Shown here: piece after piece, positions 32,078-38,704 of the stretch
Numbering within the stretch: position 1 is the first letter of the stretch
Layout: each line of letters opens with the position of its first letter
Assembly: GCA_938034905.1 (NCBI GenBank)
Contig: CALHLF010000046.1
Coordinates: 1-38,704 of the forward strand
From: an uncultured bacterium
GTDB taxonomy: Bacteria; Dictyoglomota; Dictyoglomia; Dictyoglomales; Dictyoglomaceae
Direction of reading: 5' to 3'
DNA: 38,704 nucleotides
Position numbers and translations under genes: made by a program
The notes under the pieces: model-generated
Seen by the model: the letters and a program-made list of their open reading frames with translations, nothing else
Told to the model about the DNA's origin: nothing
Databases searched by the model: none

Positions 32078-34295
32078 GATAAAAATATATGGAATAGTCC
32101 AAGGAGTAGGATTTAGACCCTTTATATTTAAGCTTGCTAAAGACCTTAATTTAACAGGATGGATTTTTAATTCTACCGGATCAGTGCATATTTTAGTTCA
32201 AGGTCAAGAAGAAAGAATAAAACTTTTTATAGATAATATACTAAAAGATCCTCCTCCATTATCAAGAATTGAAAAAATTGAAAAGGAAAGAATTTTTACA
32301 GAGGAGATTTTTAATGAATTTTCAATTATAGAAAGTAAAGAAGATCAAGGATTTAATTTTATATCTCCAGACATTGCTGTATGTGATGATTGTCTCTCGG
32401 AGATGAGAGATCCAAGGGATAGAAGATATAAATATCCATTTATAAATTGTACAAATTGTGGTCCCAGGTATACTATAATATTAGATCTACCCTATGATAG
32501 AGACAAAACCACCATGAAAATCTTTGAAATGTGTAGTGAATGTGAAAGGGAATATACTGATCCTTCCTCAAGAAGATTTCATGCCCAACCCATTTCTTGT
32601 TATGATTGTGGTCCTTCTATATGGATAGAGGGGGAAAGAACAGATATTTTTGAAAAAATAGCTGATTATTTAAAAGATGGAAAGATCTTAGCTATAAAGG
32701 GGATTGGGGGATTTCATCTCGCATGTGATGCCACAAACCATAAGACCGTGATAAAACTTAGGGAAAGGAAGAAAAGACCCTCAAAGCCCTTTGCTATAAT
32801 GATGAAGGATTTGGATATGATTAAAAAATATTGTTATGTTAATGAAGAGGAGGAAAAAATATTAATCTCAAAGGAAAGACCCATTGTATTACTTAGAATA
32901 AAAAACCTTTATGACATTTCCCCATTGGTATCTCCTAATAATGAATACTTAGGAGTTATGTTGCCATATGCTCCTTATCATTATCTTATCTTTGATCACT
33001 TTGATAAACCTATAATTATGACCAGTGGAAATCTAAGTGATGAACCTATAGTAAAAGACAATCATGAGGCAAAAGAGAAACTGAAGAATATTGCAGATAT
33101 TTTCGTATTTCATAATAGAGAGATATCTCACAGGATTGATGATAGTGTAGTATTTATAGAAAACAAGGAGGTAAATATTATAAGAAGGGCAAGGGGATAT
33201 GCTCCTGAGCCCATAAAGATACCTATCAAAATAAAGCCAAGTCTTGCTCTTGGTGGAGAATTAAAAAATACCTTCTCCCTTGGAAAAGAAAATTATGTAT
33301 TTATGAGTCCCCATATAGGAGATCTTAAGGACAAGGATACTTTAACAGCATATGAAGAAACAATAAATGAGTTTATTAGATTATTAAAAATTGAACCTGA
33401 AATTCTAATACATGATTTACATCCTCAATATCTTTCAACGGACTTTGCAGAAAAATTTAAAAGATATATGGAAGTAAAATCTATTCAACATCACAAAGCA
33501 CACTTTTTCTCCCTCCTTCTTGATAGAGAGATTAAAGATGAAATAATTTGTTTCTCCTTTGATGGCACAGGATATGGAGAAGATGGGAATATATGGGGAG
33601 GAGAAGTATTTGTAGGAAGCATAGATAAAGTTGAAAGAGTGGGACATTTTAAATATTTTCCTATAGCAGGAGGAAATTATGCTATAGAAAGTCCTAAAAA
33701 AATTGCTATTTCATATCTTATTAAATATTTTCCAGAAAAATTGGAAAAATTATTTCCTAATATAGATCCCTTTGAAAAGGAGATAATGGAGAAAATGATT
33801 AACAAAGGGGAAAATATATTTTATACCTCCTCTTGTGGAAGAATTTTTGATCTTGTATCTTGTCTTCTAAAAATAAGAGAACATATTGAATATGAGGGGC
33901 AAGCAGCAATAGAGCTTGAAATGACTGCTATGAGAAGTGAAAATCAGAAATACTATAACTTTAGAATATTTGAAGAGAATAATAAATTTGTTATTGATAC
34001 ATATCCCATTATTGAAGAGATTCTTTATGAAATTGAAAAGAAGGAAAAACCAGATATAGCAAGGAAATTTCATAATACAATATCTCAAATAATATTGGTT
34101 ATTTCTGAAATGTTAAGAGAGATATTTAAAATTAAAAAAATAGGTTTTTCGGGGGGAGTTTTTCAAAATAGACTTCTTCTCACCCTTACAACACTAAAAC
34201 TTAACGAAAGAGGGTTTCAAGTTTATACTCATAAAAAAGTTCCCACTAATGATGGTGGTATCTCTCTTGGGCAAATGATTTTAGGGAAGGAATAA
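32061..34295 (+). CDS. hypF: Carbamoyltransferase HypF
   Basis: A 744-residue enzyme that makes the CN ligand precursor of the [NiFe] site from carbamoyl phosphate, working with HypE. Domains in order: acylphosphatase (IYGIVQGVGFRPFIF near residue 9); zinc fingers (CDDC, CTNCGP, CSEC, CYDCGP); YrdC-like (LAIKGIGGFHLACDA, RPSKPFAIM); Kae1/TobZ-like C-terminal domain (HDLHPQYLSTDFA, QHHKAHFFS, SFDGTGYGEDG, SGGVFQNRLL). The length is normal. It ends the hydrogenase operon. HypC, HypD and HypE are not in this window and must be encoded elsewhere. Confidence 0.96.
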   Translation: MHKTYKIKIYGIVQGVGFRPFIFKLAKDLNLTGWIFNSTGSVHILVQGQEERIKLFIDNILKDPPPLSRIEKIEKERIFTEEIFNEFSIIESKEDQGFNFISPDIAVCDDCLSEMRDPRDRRYKYPFINCTNCGPRYTIILDLPYDRDKTTMKIFEMCSECEREYTDPSSRRFHAQPISCYDCGPSIWIEGERTDIFEKIADYLKDGKILAIKGIGGFHLACDATNHKTVIKLRERKKRPSKPFAIMMKDLDMIKKYCYVNEEEEKILISKERPIVLLRIKNLYDISPLVSPNNEYLGVMLPYAPYHYLIFDHFDKPIIMTSGNLSDEPIVKDNHEAKEKLKNIADIFVFHNREISHRIDDSVVFIENKEVNIIRRARGYAPEPIKIPIKIKPSLALGGELKNTFSLGKENYVFMSPHIGDLKDKDTLTAYEETINEFIRLLKIEPEILIHDLHPQYLSTDFAEKFKRYMEVKSIQHHKAHFFSLLLDREIKDEIICFSFDGTGYGEDGNIWGGEVFVGSIDKVERVGHFKYFPIAGGNYAIESPKKIAISYLIKYFPEKLEKLFPNIDPFEKEIMEKMINKGENIFYTSSCGRIFDLVSCLLKIREHIEYEGQAAIELEMTAMRSENQKYYNFRIFEENNKFVIDTYPIIEEILYEIEKKEKPDIARKFHNTISQIILVISEMLREIFKIKKIGFSGGVFQNRLLLTLTTLKLNERGFQVYTHKKVPTNDGGISLGQMILGKE

Positions 34296-34336
34296 TATTA
34301 AACAAATTTTTATTCTTGATTTAATCTCTATTTTTT

Positions 34337-34365
34337 TTGACAGCAAAGCTAAATTATGCTAAAAT
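34337..34365 (+). promoter_or_regulatory. Strong promoter of the RRM protein gene
   Basis: A perfect TTGACA (34337-34342), a 17-base spacer and TAAAAT (34360-34365). Transcription would start near 34372 and make a leader of about 217 bases before the ATG at 34589. Confidence 0.85.
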
Positions 34366-34424
34366 TCTTTTCAGTTGAAAATGTTGAAGGGTTTTTATTT
34401 TTTTAAGGAAGAAGTTTGGGAGAA

Positions 34425-34474
34425 AGAACCTAAGGTTTCTGAGATTTTAGGAATCTTAGGTTCTTTTATTTTTC
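34425..34474 (+). terminator. Intrinsic terminator inside the RRM leader (attenuator)
   Basis: AGAACCTAAG (34425-34434) pairs perfectly with CTTAGGTTCT (34455-34464). The stem extends inward by about six more pairs including wobbles, and TTTATTTTT follows. It lies about 55 bases after the predicted start point and 115 bases before the ATG, so it would stop most transcripts unless it is prevented from folding. Confidence 0.8.
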
Positions 34475-34533
34475 AGAGAAAGAGAGGTGAAGTGTACCGG
34501 GGAACCAATTTAATTTTTCAGAATCTTTTTAGG

Positions 34534-34563
34534 GTTTTAAGAGTTTCCCTTAAAACTCTTAAA
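34534..34563 (+). promoter_or_regulatory. Two mutually exclusive hairpins before the RRM gene
   Basis: TTTAAGAGTTT (34536-34546) can pair with AAACTCTTAAA (34553-34563). GTTTTAAG (34534-34541) can instead pair with CTTAAAAC (34549-34556). The two folds share bases and cannot coexist. They sit 26 bases before the ATG, close to the Shine-Dalgarno (GAGGTGAG), so the fold could set translation. Visible pairing; the switch is inferred. Confidence 0.5.
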
Positions 34564-34588
34564 TCTAAAAAATTTCCTGAGGTGAGAA

Positions 34589-34867
34589 ATGAGTAAGACT
34601 TTGTACGTGGGAAATCTTCCTTGGTCTACTACCGAGGAAGAGTTAAAAAATGTATTTTCAAATTATGGAAATGTAATTTCTGCAAGAATTATCTCGGACA
34701 AAAACACCGGAAGGTCTCGAGGTTTTGGATTTGTGGAGGTTGATGAAAGTTCTGCAGAGAAGATGATTAATGCTTTAAATGGATCAGAATTAAAGGGAAG
34801 AAAAATAATAGTCAATGAGGCAAAACCAAGGGAAGAAAAACCGAGAGAAAGAAGATCTCGGTCTTAA
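34589..34867 (+). CDS. RRM-domain RNA-binding protein
   Basis: A 92-residue protein with one RNA recognition motif. RNP2 is LYVGNL (residues 5-10) and RNP1 is RGFGFVEV (44-51), both with the aromatic residues that stack on RNA bases. A short basic tail (KPREEKPRERRSRS) follows, similar to the glycine/arginine tails of cyanobacterial and thermophile Rbp proteins. Such proteins often act in cold response or RNA stability. The gene has its own strong promoter, a leader of about 217 bases with an attenuator, and a strong terminator, so it is a tightly controlled single-gene unit. Autoregulation by binding its own leader is possible. Confidence 0.93.
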   Translation: MSKTLYVGNLPWSTTEEELKNVFSNYGNVISARIISDKNTGRSRGFGFVEVDESSAEKMINALNGSELKGRKIIVNEAKPREEKPRERRSRS

Positions 34868-34915
34868 ATATATTTGAAACTTTTTGCTACTTATTTATAC
34901 TTTAAATATAATTAT

Positions 34916-34947
34916 TATGGACCCCTAATATTAGGGGTCCATATTTT
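34916..34947 (+). terminator. Rho-independent terminator after the RRM gene
   Basis: A perfect inverted repeat, TATGGACCCCTAAT (34916-34929) against ATTAGGGGTCCATA (34930-34943), followed by TTTT. The GGACCCC/GGGGTCC core makes it stable. Confidence 0.85.
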
Positions 34948-34973
34948 AAAGTGTCTAATGGAGGTAATAGGAA

Positions 34974-35885
34974 TTGAGAAAATTAAAGGTTCTATTAGTT
35001 GGTATAGGGATCTTTTTACTACTCATAATTTTAGTGGGTATAGGAGGATATTTTTATATACAGAATAGCTATTACTATGTTCCCAGTAGTTCCTTTCCCT
35101 CCCTTAATCCCATAGACTTTTCAGAAATGATTTTAGGAAAGATGGATAGAATAAATATATTATTTTTAGGGGTTGACGAAAGAAAAGAAGATAGGGGAAG
35201 GAGTGATACTCTTATTTTTGTTTCTTTAGATTTAATAGACAAAAAAATAGATATTCTTTCTATTCCTCGAGATACAAGGGTTTTAATTCCAGGATTTGGT
35301 TATGATAAGATAAATCATGCATATCACTATGGAGGAGTAGATCTTGCAGTAAGGACAGTGGAAGAATTTTTAGGAATTCCTATAAATTATTATGCAAAAA
35401 TGAATTTTCAACAATTTGAAAAATTAATTGATGCTATAGGAGGAGTTGATATTGAAGTTGAGAAGCCTATGTATTATAGAGATCGAACTGATAAACTTTA
35501 TATAAGATTAACTCCTGGAAAGCATCATCTTAATGGGAAAGATGCTCTTGGATATGTAAGATTTAGGTATGATCCCTTGGGAGATTTTGGAAGAATAGAG
35601 AGACAACAAAAGTTTTTAAGAGCTTTATATGATCAAATGAAGAACAAGATTTCTTTAACAAACCTTCCTCAATATATAAACTTGGTAGGTTCTACTATAG
35701 AAACAAATGTTTCCTTCTACGAGGCTTTATTTTTAGCATCAAAATTTATAAATATTGAGGAAAAAGATATTAATATGAGTATGATGCCAGGAATTCCTGA
35801 AAATATCAATGGAATTAGTTATGTTATACCTGATATTGACAAGATTAGAGAATGGAAAAAATCTATTTTTAATAGAATAGAATAA
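34974..35885 (+). CDS. LytR-CpsA-Psr (LCP) family protein
   Basis: A 303-residue membrane-anchored enzyme of the LCP family, which attaches polymers carried on undecaprenyl phosphate to the cell wall or surface. One membrane helix (residues 5-28) is followed by an extracellular catalytic domain. Marks are INILFLGVDERKEDRGRSDTLIFVSLD, SIPRDTRVLIPG, KINHAYHYGG, the DAIGGVDIEV turn and GYVRFRYDPLGDFGRIERQQKFL with the pyrophosphate-binding Arg residues. The start is the TTG at 34974 with GGAGGT upstream. RsfS follows after 24 bases. The polymer is unknown; the GT4 protein at 19978 might help make one. Confidence 0.92.
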   Translation: MRKLKVLLVGIGIFLLLIILVGIGGYFYIQNSYYYVPSSSFPSLNPIDFSEMILGKMDRINILFLGVDERKEDRGRSDTLIFVSLDLIDKKIDILSIPRDTRVLIPGFGYDKINHAYHYGGVDLAVRTVEEFLGIPINYYAKMNFQQFEKLIDAIGGVDIEVEKPMYYRDRTDKLYIRLTPGKHHLNGKDALGYVRFRYDPLGDFGRIERQQKFLRALYDQMKNKISLTNLPQYINLVGSTIETNVSFYEALFLASKFINIEEKDINMSMMPGIPENINGISYVIPDIDKIREWKKSIFNRIE

Positions 35886-35909
35886 ATATGATTTGGGGGT
35901 GGAAGCTTT

Positions 35910-36251
35910 TTGAATAGTAAGGAAAAGGTATTTCATGTTGCTCGCTTGATTTTAGATAAAAAAGGAATTGACGTTATAATTTTAGATTTATCCAACATTT
36001 CTGGAATAACAGACTTTTTTGTAATATGTACAGGTATGACTCCCACCCAAAGAAGGGCAATACAGAGAGCAATTGAAGAAGAAATGGATAAATTAGGATA
36101 TAAACCTCGAGGGATAGAAGGGAAAGAAGGAAGTGGATGGTTATTGTTAGATTATAATGATTTTATAGTTCACATATTCTCTCAAAAAGCTCGAGAGTTT
36201 TACAAAATTGAAGAACTTTACAAAAATGCTCCCCAATATACTGAATTTTGA
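35910..36251 (+). CDS. rsfS: Ribosome silencing factor RsfS
   Basis: A 113-residue RsfS (Iojap/DUF143), which binds protein L14 of the large subunit and blocks 30S joining when nutrients are scarce. Typical segments are KGIDVIILDLSNISGITDFFVICTG near residue 18 and GSGWLLLDYNDFIVHIFSQKAREFYKIEELY near the end. The start is the TTG at 35910, with GGGGGTGG just upstream (35894-35901). The TGA stop overlaps the ATG of the Clp1-like kinase, so the two are coupled. Confidence 0.95.
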   Translation: MNSKEKVFHVARLILDKKGIDVIILDLSNISGITDFFVICTGMTPTQRRAIQRAIEEEMDKLGYKPRGIEGKEGSGWLLLDYNDFIVHIFSQKAREFYKIEELYKNAPQYTEF

Positions 36252-37144
36252 TGTTAGATATTCCTAATTCTTGGGAAAAAGTTAAAGATAGCATAATCGA
36301 GAAAAGAGGATTAGTAGTAGTATTAGGACTTCCTGATGTTGGCAAAAGTTCCTTTGTGTATTACTTGTCTAAGGAAGGTTTAAGTAAAAACTTAAAAATT
36401 GGAATAGTAAATAGTGATTTAGGACAAAGTGAATTAGGAATTCCAACAACAGTAAGTCTAAGTATTCCAGAAAAAATTTTTCAAAGTTTTGATGAGCTTT
36501 CCATCTTTGACTGGTACTTTGTAGGATCCATTTCCCCTGCAGGGCATCTTTTACCCCTTTTGGTGGGGGTGAAAAATTTAATAGATAGAGCAAAATCTTT
36601 TGGGTGTGAGTTGATTATTTTAAATACCTGCGGTCTTATCTTGGGAAGATTGGGAAGGGTGCTAAAATATTATAAACTTTCTTTATTAAGACCTGAGCAT
36701 ATCGTCTTTATAAAGAAAGAGAATGAACTGGAAGGTTTTTTAAAGATTATTAAAAGATTTTCATCAGAATTTTATATTATTCCAAGAAGTAATATGGCAA
36801 GAGAAAGATCCTTTGAAGAGAGAAAGGCTTTTAGAGAGAAAAGATTTTTTCAATATTTTACTAAGGGAAGTATTTTAGAGCTTCCTTCTTTTCTCATTCA
36901 CTCCATAAATAAATATATTGATAAAACTAAAGAAGATACTTTAAAGAATAGATTAGTGGGACTTTTAGGAGAAAAAGAGAACCTTCTTGCCCTTGGAATT
37001 TTAGAGAAGGTTGATTTCAAAAATAATATTTTGAGGGTTTTTACCCCTTATCAAGAGAAAGAGAAAATAAAGAGAATCGAATTGGGAGATCTATATCTTT
37101 CTATGAAAGGTGAGGAGCTAAGAAGAGTAGCTCCCCACCTTTAA
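36251..37144 (+). CDS. Clp1/Grc3-type polynucleotide 5'-kinase
   Basis: A 297-residue P-loop protein related to Clp1, Grc3 and Nol9, which phosphorylate 5'-OH ends of RNA or DNA. The Walker A motif is GLPDVGKS (about residues 26-33). NSDLGQSELGIPTTVSL is the family's Walker B-like segment with the GQ motif, and GSISPAGHLLPLLVGV and LILNTCGLILGRLG are further signatures. A C-terminal beta domain of about 80 residues follows. The ATG at 36251 overlaps the rsfS stop. The family is mainly eukaryotic and archaeal, and scattered in thermophilic bacteria. A likely substrate is RNA cleaved to leave a 5'-OH. A terminator overlaps its 3' end. Confidence 0.85.
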   Translation: MLDIPNSWEKVKDSIIEKRGLVVVLGLPDVGKSSFVYYLSKEGLSKNLKIGIVNSDLGQSELGIPTTVSLSIPEKIFQSFDELSIFDWYFVGSISPAGHLLPLLVGVKNLIDRAKSFGCELIILNTCGLILGRLGRVLKYYKLSLLRPEHIVFIKKENELEGFLKIIKRFSSEFYIIPRSNMARERSFEERKAFREKRFFQYFTKGSILELPSFLIHSINKYIDKTKEDTLKNRLVGLLGEKENLLALGILEKVDFKNNILRVFTPYQEKEKIKRIELGDLYLSMKGEELRRVAPHL

Positions 37145-37145
37145 A
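37109..37145 (+). terminator. Terminator overlapping the 3' end of the kinase gene
   Basis: GGTGAGGAGCTA (37109-37120) pairs with TAGCTCCCCACC (37128-37139) with one A-C mismatch, around an AGAAGAG loop, then TTTAAAAATT. The stem encodes the last residues (EELRRVAPHL). It separates convergent genes only three bases apart. Confidence 0.6.
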
Positions 37146-37147
37146 AA

Positions 37148-38503
37148 TTATACTTTTGGTAGATCCTTTAATGCTTCTTCTACTTTTTCTCTTGGATAAG
37201 CAAAATTTTCTAATTTTCCTGCAAAATATTGATCATAGGCAGAGAGGTCAAAAAATCCGTGACCACTAAGATTAAATAATATTACTCTTTTTTCTCCTTT
37301 TTCTTTTGCATCCTTTGCCTCGTCAATCACTGCCTTTATAGCATGGGCAGATTCAGGAGCAGGAACTATTCCTTCGGTTCTTGCGAATATTACTGCAGAG
37401 TCAAAAACATCTAATTGGTGGTATGCCCTTGCAGATATGTAGCCATGATGGTAGAGAGTACTTACAATGGGGGCCATACCATGATATCTTAATCCTCCTG
37501 CATGAATTCCAGGAGGAATGAAATTATGGCCCAATGTATACATTTTAAGAAGAGGAGTAGTTTTTGCAGTATCTCCAAAATCATAGGTATAAATTCCTTT
37601 TGTTAGGCTGGGGCATGATTCTGGTTCCACTGCAATAACTTCTATTTTTTTACCCTTAAATTTTTCTCTTAAAAATGGAAAGGATAATCCTGCAAAATTG
37701 CTTCCTCCTCCCACACAGCCAATTACTACATCTGGGAATTCATCTACCATTTCTAATTGTAATAAAGCCTCTTCTCCAATGATTGTTTGGTGTAAAAGAA
37801 CATGATTTAATACACTCCCCAATGAATACTTTGTATCATCCCTTTTTACCGCATCTTCTACTGCCTCGCTTATTGCAATCCCTAAGGAACCTAAGGATTC
37901 TGGATCTTTTTCTAAGATTTTCCTTCCTGCTTCAGTGTCAGGGCTGGGACTTGGAACAACCTTTGCTCCCCACGTCTCCATTAAAGATCTTCTATATGGC
38001 TTTTGATAATAACTTACCTTTACCATATAAACTTTACACTCTAATCCGAAAAGATTGCAAGCAAAGGCTAAAGCAGAGCCCCATTGTCCTGCCCCTGTTT
38101 CTGTGGTTAATCTCTTAACTCCCTCTAATTTATTAAAGTAGGCTTGAGCTACTGCAGTATTGGGTTTATGACTTCCCGGTGGACTTACTCCCTCATATTT
38201 ATAATATATATGGGCAGGAGTATCCAAATATCTCTCTAAATTTATCGCTCGATATAAGGGGGTAGGTCTCCACATTTTGTAAATTTCTAAAACTTCCTCC
38301 GGTATAGGGATGTATCTTTCGGTACTCACTTCCTGCTGAATAAGAGAAAGAGGAAATATTGGCGCCAAATCTTCAGGAGTTACGGGTTTTCCTGTGGCAG
38401 GATGCAAAACTGGTGGCAGGGGGCAGGGAAGATCTGCTAAAATGTTGTACCACTCCTTTGGAATCTTTTCTTCTTCTAATAAGATTTTTCTTTTGATTCC
38501 CAT
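37148..38503 (-). CDS. trpB: Tryptophan synthase beta chain, TrpB2 type
   Basis: A 451-residue TrpB2, which makes tryptophan from indole and serine. The PLP lysine is in [13 protein letters not shown], the catalytic Glu in [15 protein letters not shown] and the cofactor phosphate is held by [11 protein letters not shown]. TrpB2 is longer than TrpB1 and lacks the usual surface for TrpA, so it often works alone or salvages indole. No trpA or other trp gene adjoins it. The ATG has GGAGGG upstream, and a T-box leader at 38538-38704 indicates control by uncharged tRNA, presumably tRNA-Trp. Confidence 0.94.
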   Translation of the reverse strand: MGIKRKILLEEEKIPKEWYNILADLPCPLPPVLHPATGKPVTPEDLAPIFPLSLIQQEVSTERYIPIPEEVLEIYKMWRPTPLYRAINLERYLDTPAHIYYKYEGVSPPGSHKPNTAVAQAYFNKLEGVKRLTTETGAGQWGSALAFACNLFGLECKVYMVKVSYYQKPYRRSLMETWGAKVVPSPSPDTEAGRKILEKDPESLGSLGIAISEAVEDAVKRDDTKYSLGSVLNHVLLHQTIIGEEALLQLEMVDEFPDVVIGCVGGGSNFAGLSFPFLREKFKGKKIEVIAVEPESCPSLTKGIYTYDFGDTAKTTPLLKMYTLGHNFIPPGIHAGGLRYHGMAPIVSTLYHHGYISARAYHQLDVFDSAVIFARTEGIVPAPESAHAIKAVIDEAKDAKEKGEKRVILFNLSGHGFFDLSAYDQYFAGKLENFAYPREKVEEALKDLPKV

Positions 38504-38537
38504 AAATAACCCTCCTTTTTAATAGTTTTTAAAAATA

Positions 38538-38704
38538 AAAAAGCCTTCTCGCCCATTAAAGGACGAGAAGGCTAATTCTCGTGGTACCACCTTACTTAGG
38601 CAACATCGCCTCTCTCTTTTTGGGTACGGGAGATCTTCTTTGCTCCGATACCCTTTGCCTTGATAACGGTGGCAACATCCGTTGGAGCCTACTCAAGGAT
38701 TATT
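38538..38704 (-). promoter_or_regulatory. T-box riboswitch leader of trpB2 (5' part outside the window)
   Basis: Minus strand. The T-box sequence AAGGTGGTACCACG (38593-38580) is the antiterminator bulge that pairs with the tRNA acceptor end. A terminator follows: AGCCTTCTCG (38573-38564) with CGAGAAGGCT (38551-38542), then TTTTTTATTTTT. CGAGAA at 38581-38576 can pair with TTCTCG inside the terminator stem, which would be the competing antiterminator. Upstream are a Stem III-like hairpin (GGGTA at 38653-38649 with TACCC at 38626-38622) and a Stem II-like hairpin (CCTTGA at 38698-38693 with TCAAGG at 38663-38658). Stem I with the specifier codon lies beyond the window, so tryptophan is inferred from the gene. 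Confidence 0.85.

Noticed and set aside
34375-34596. A 73-codon open frame ahead of the RRM gene
   Set aside because: It spans the attenuator hairpin and T-tracts, has no ribosome site and resembles no protein. The DNA is better explained as a structured leader.
1-38704. tRNA, rRNA, CRISPR arrays, intact insertion sequences or phage genes
   Set aside because: Looked for on both strands by eye; no cloverleaf ends, spaced repeats, transposase motifs or integrase motifs were seen.

Overview
The window is AT-rich, densely packed bacterial DNA. Genes are separated by a few bases or overlap, promoters are sigma-A-like (TTGACA/TATAAT) and Shine-Dalgarno sites are GGAGG-type. Lys/Glu/Ile-rich proteins, a GH42 beta-galactosidase, an archaeal-type methionine adenosyltransferase, a class I lysyl-tRNA synthetase, an archaeal-type 8-oxoguanine glycosylase and archaeal-type HypA/HypB point to an anaerobic thermophilic bacterium with much gene exchange with Archaea. 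Dictyoglomus is my best guess. That is an inference from gene content, not a database match.

Layout. 1-3120 (+): the end of a sugar O-acyltransferase gene, HEPN/MNT-type toxin-antitoxin genes (one frameshifted, one without a partner), a DegT-type sugar aminotransferase and the nickel regulator NikR. 3143-6411 (-): a second DegT aminotransferase translationally coupled to a GH42 beta-galactosidase. 6611-7594 (+): a lone radical SAM/SPASM protein. 7677-10736 (+): ECF sigma factor, zinc-binding anti-sigma factor, a divergent NadE-like enzyme, SfsA and an Ogg2-type DNA glycosylase, apparently one operon. 10820-13599 (+): methionine adenosyltransferase and class I LysRS, overlapping. 14045-17065 (+): a sugar-type ABC importer (binding protein and two permeases, no ATPase). 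17100-17606 (-): a decayed MntA-HepT toxin-antitoxin module. 17623-18192 (-): pyrE. 18242-26740 (+): a long run with a radical SAM protein, a cyclase-family hydrolase, a glycosyltransferase, a DUF4388 protein, a secreted zinc phospholipase/nuclease-like protein, three methylthioadenosine-salvage enzymes and AsnRS. 26813-34295 (+): a cytoplasmic [NiFe] hydrogenase operon with maturation genes (hypA, hypB-type ATPase, hoxU-like, hoxY, hoxH, protease, hypF). 34337-34947: an RRM RNA-binding protein with a long attenuator-like leader. 34974-37144 (+): LytR-CpsA-Psr protein, RsfS and a Clp1/Grc3-type polynucleotide kinase. 37148-38704 (-): trpB2 behind a T-box leader whose 5' part runs off the window.

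How the parts fit. S-adenosylmethionine made by the adenosyltransferase yields methylthioadenosine when used for polyamine synthesis. The mtnP-like/mtnA/mtaD cluster recycles it, and the purine-site residues of the phosphorylase suggest deamination comes first. NikR and HypA/HypB belong to nickel handling for the hydrogenase at the other end of the window. The most striking signals not explained by ordinary genes are: three toxin-antitoxin loci in different states of decay; a frameshift-like G-run at the start of the binding-protein gene; closely spaced divergent, apparently leaderless start sites between pyrE and the radical SAM gene; and a terminator plus two competing hairpins in the RRM leader. 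I saw no tRNA, rRNA, CRISPR array, intact insertion sequence or phage gene.
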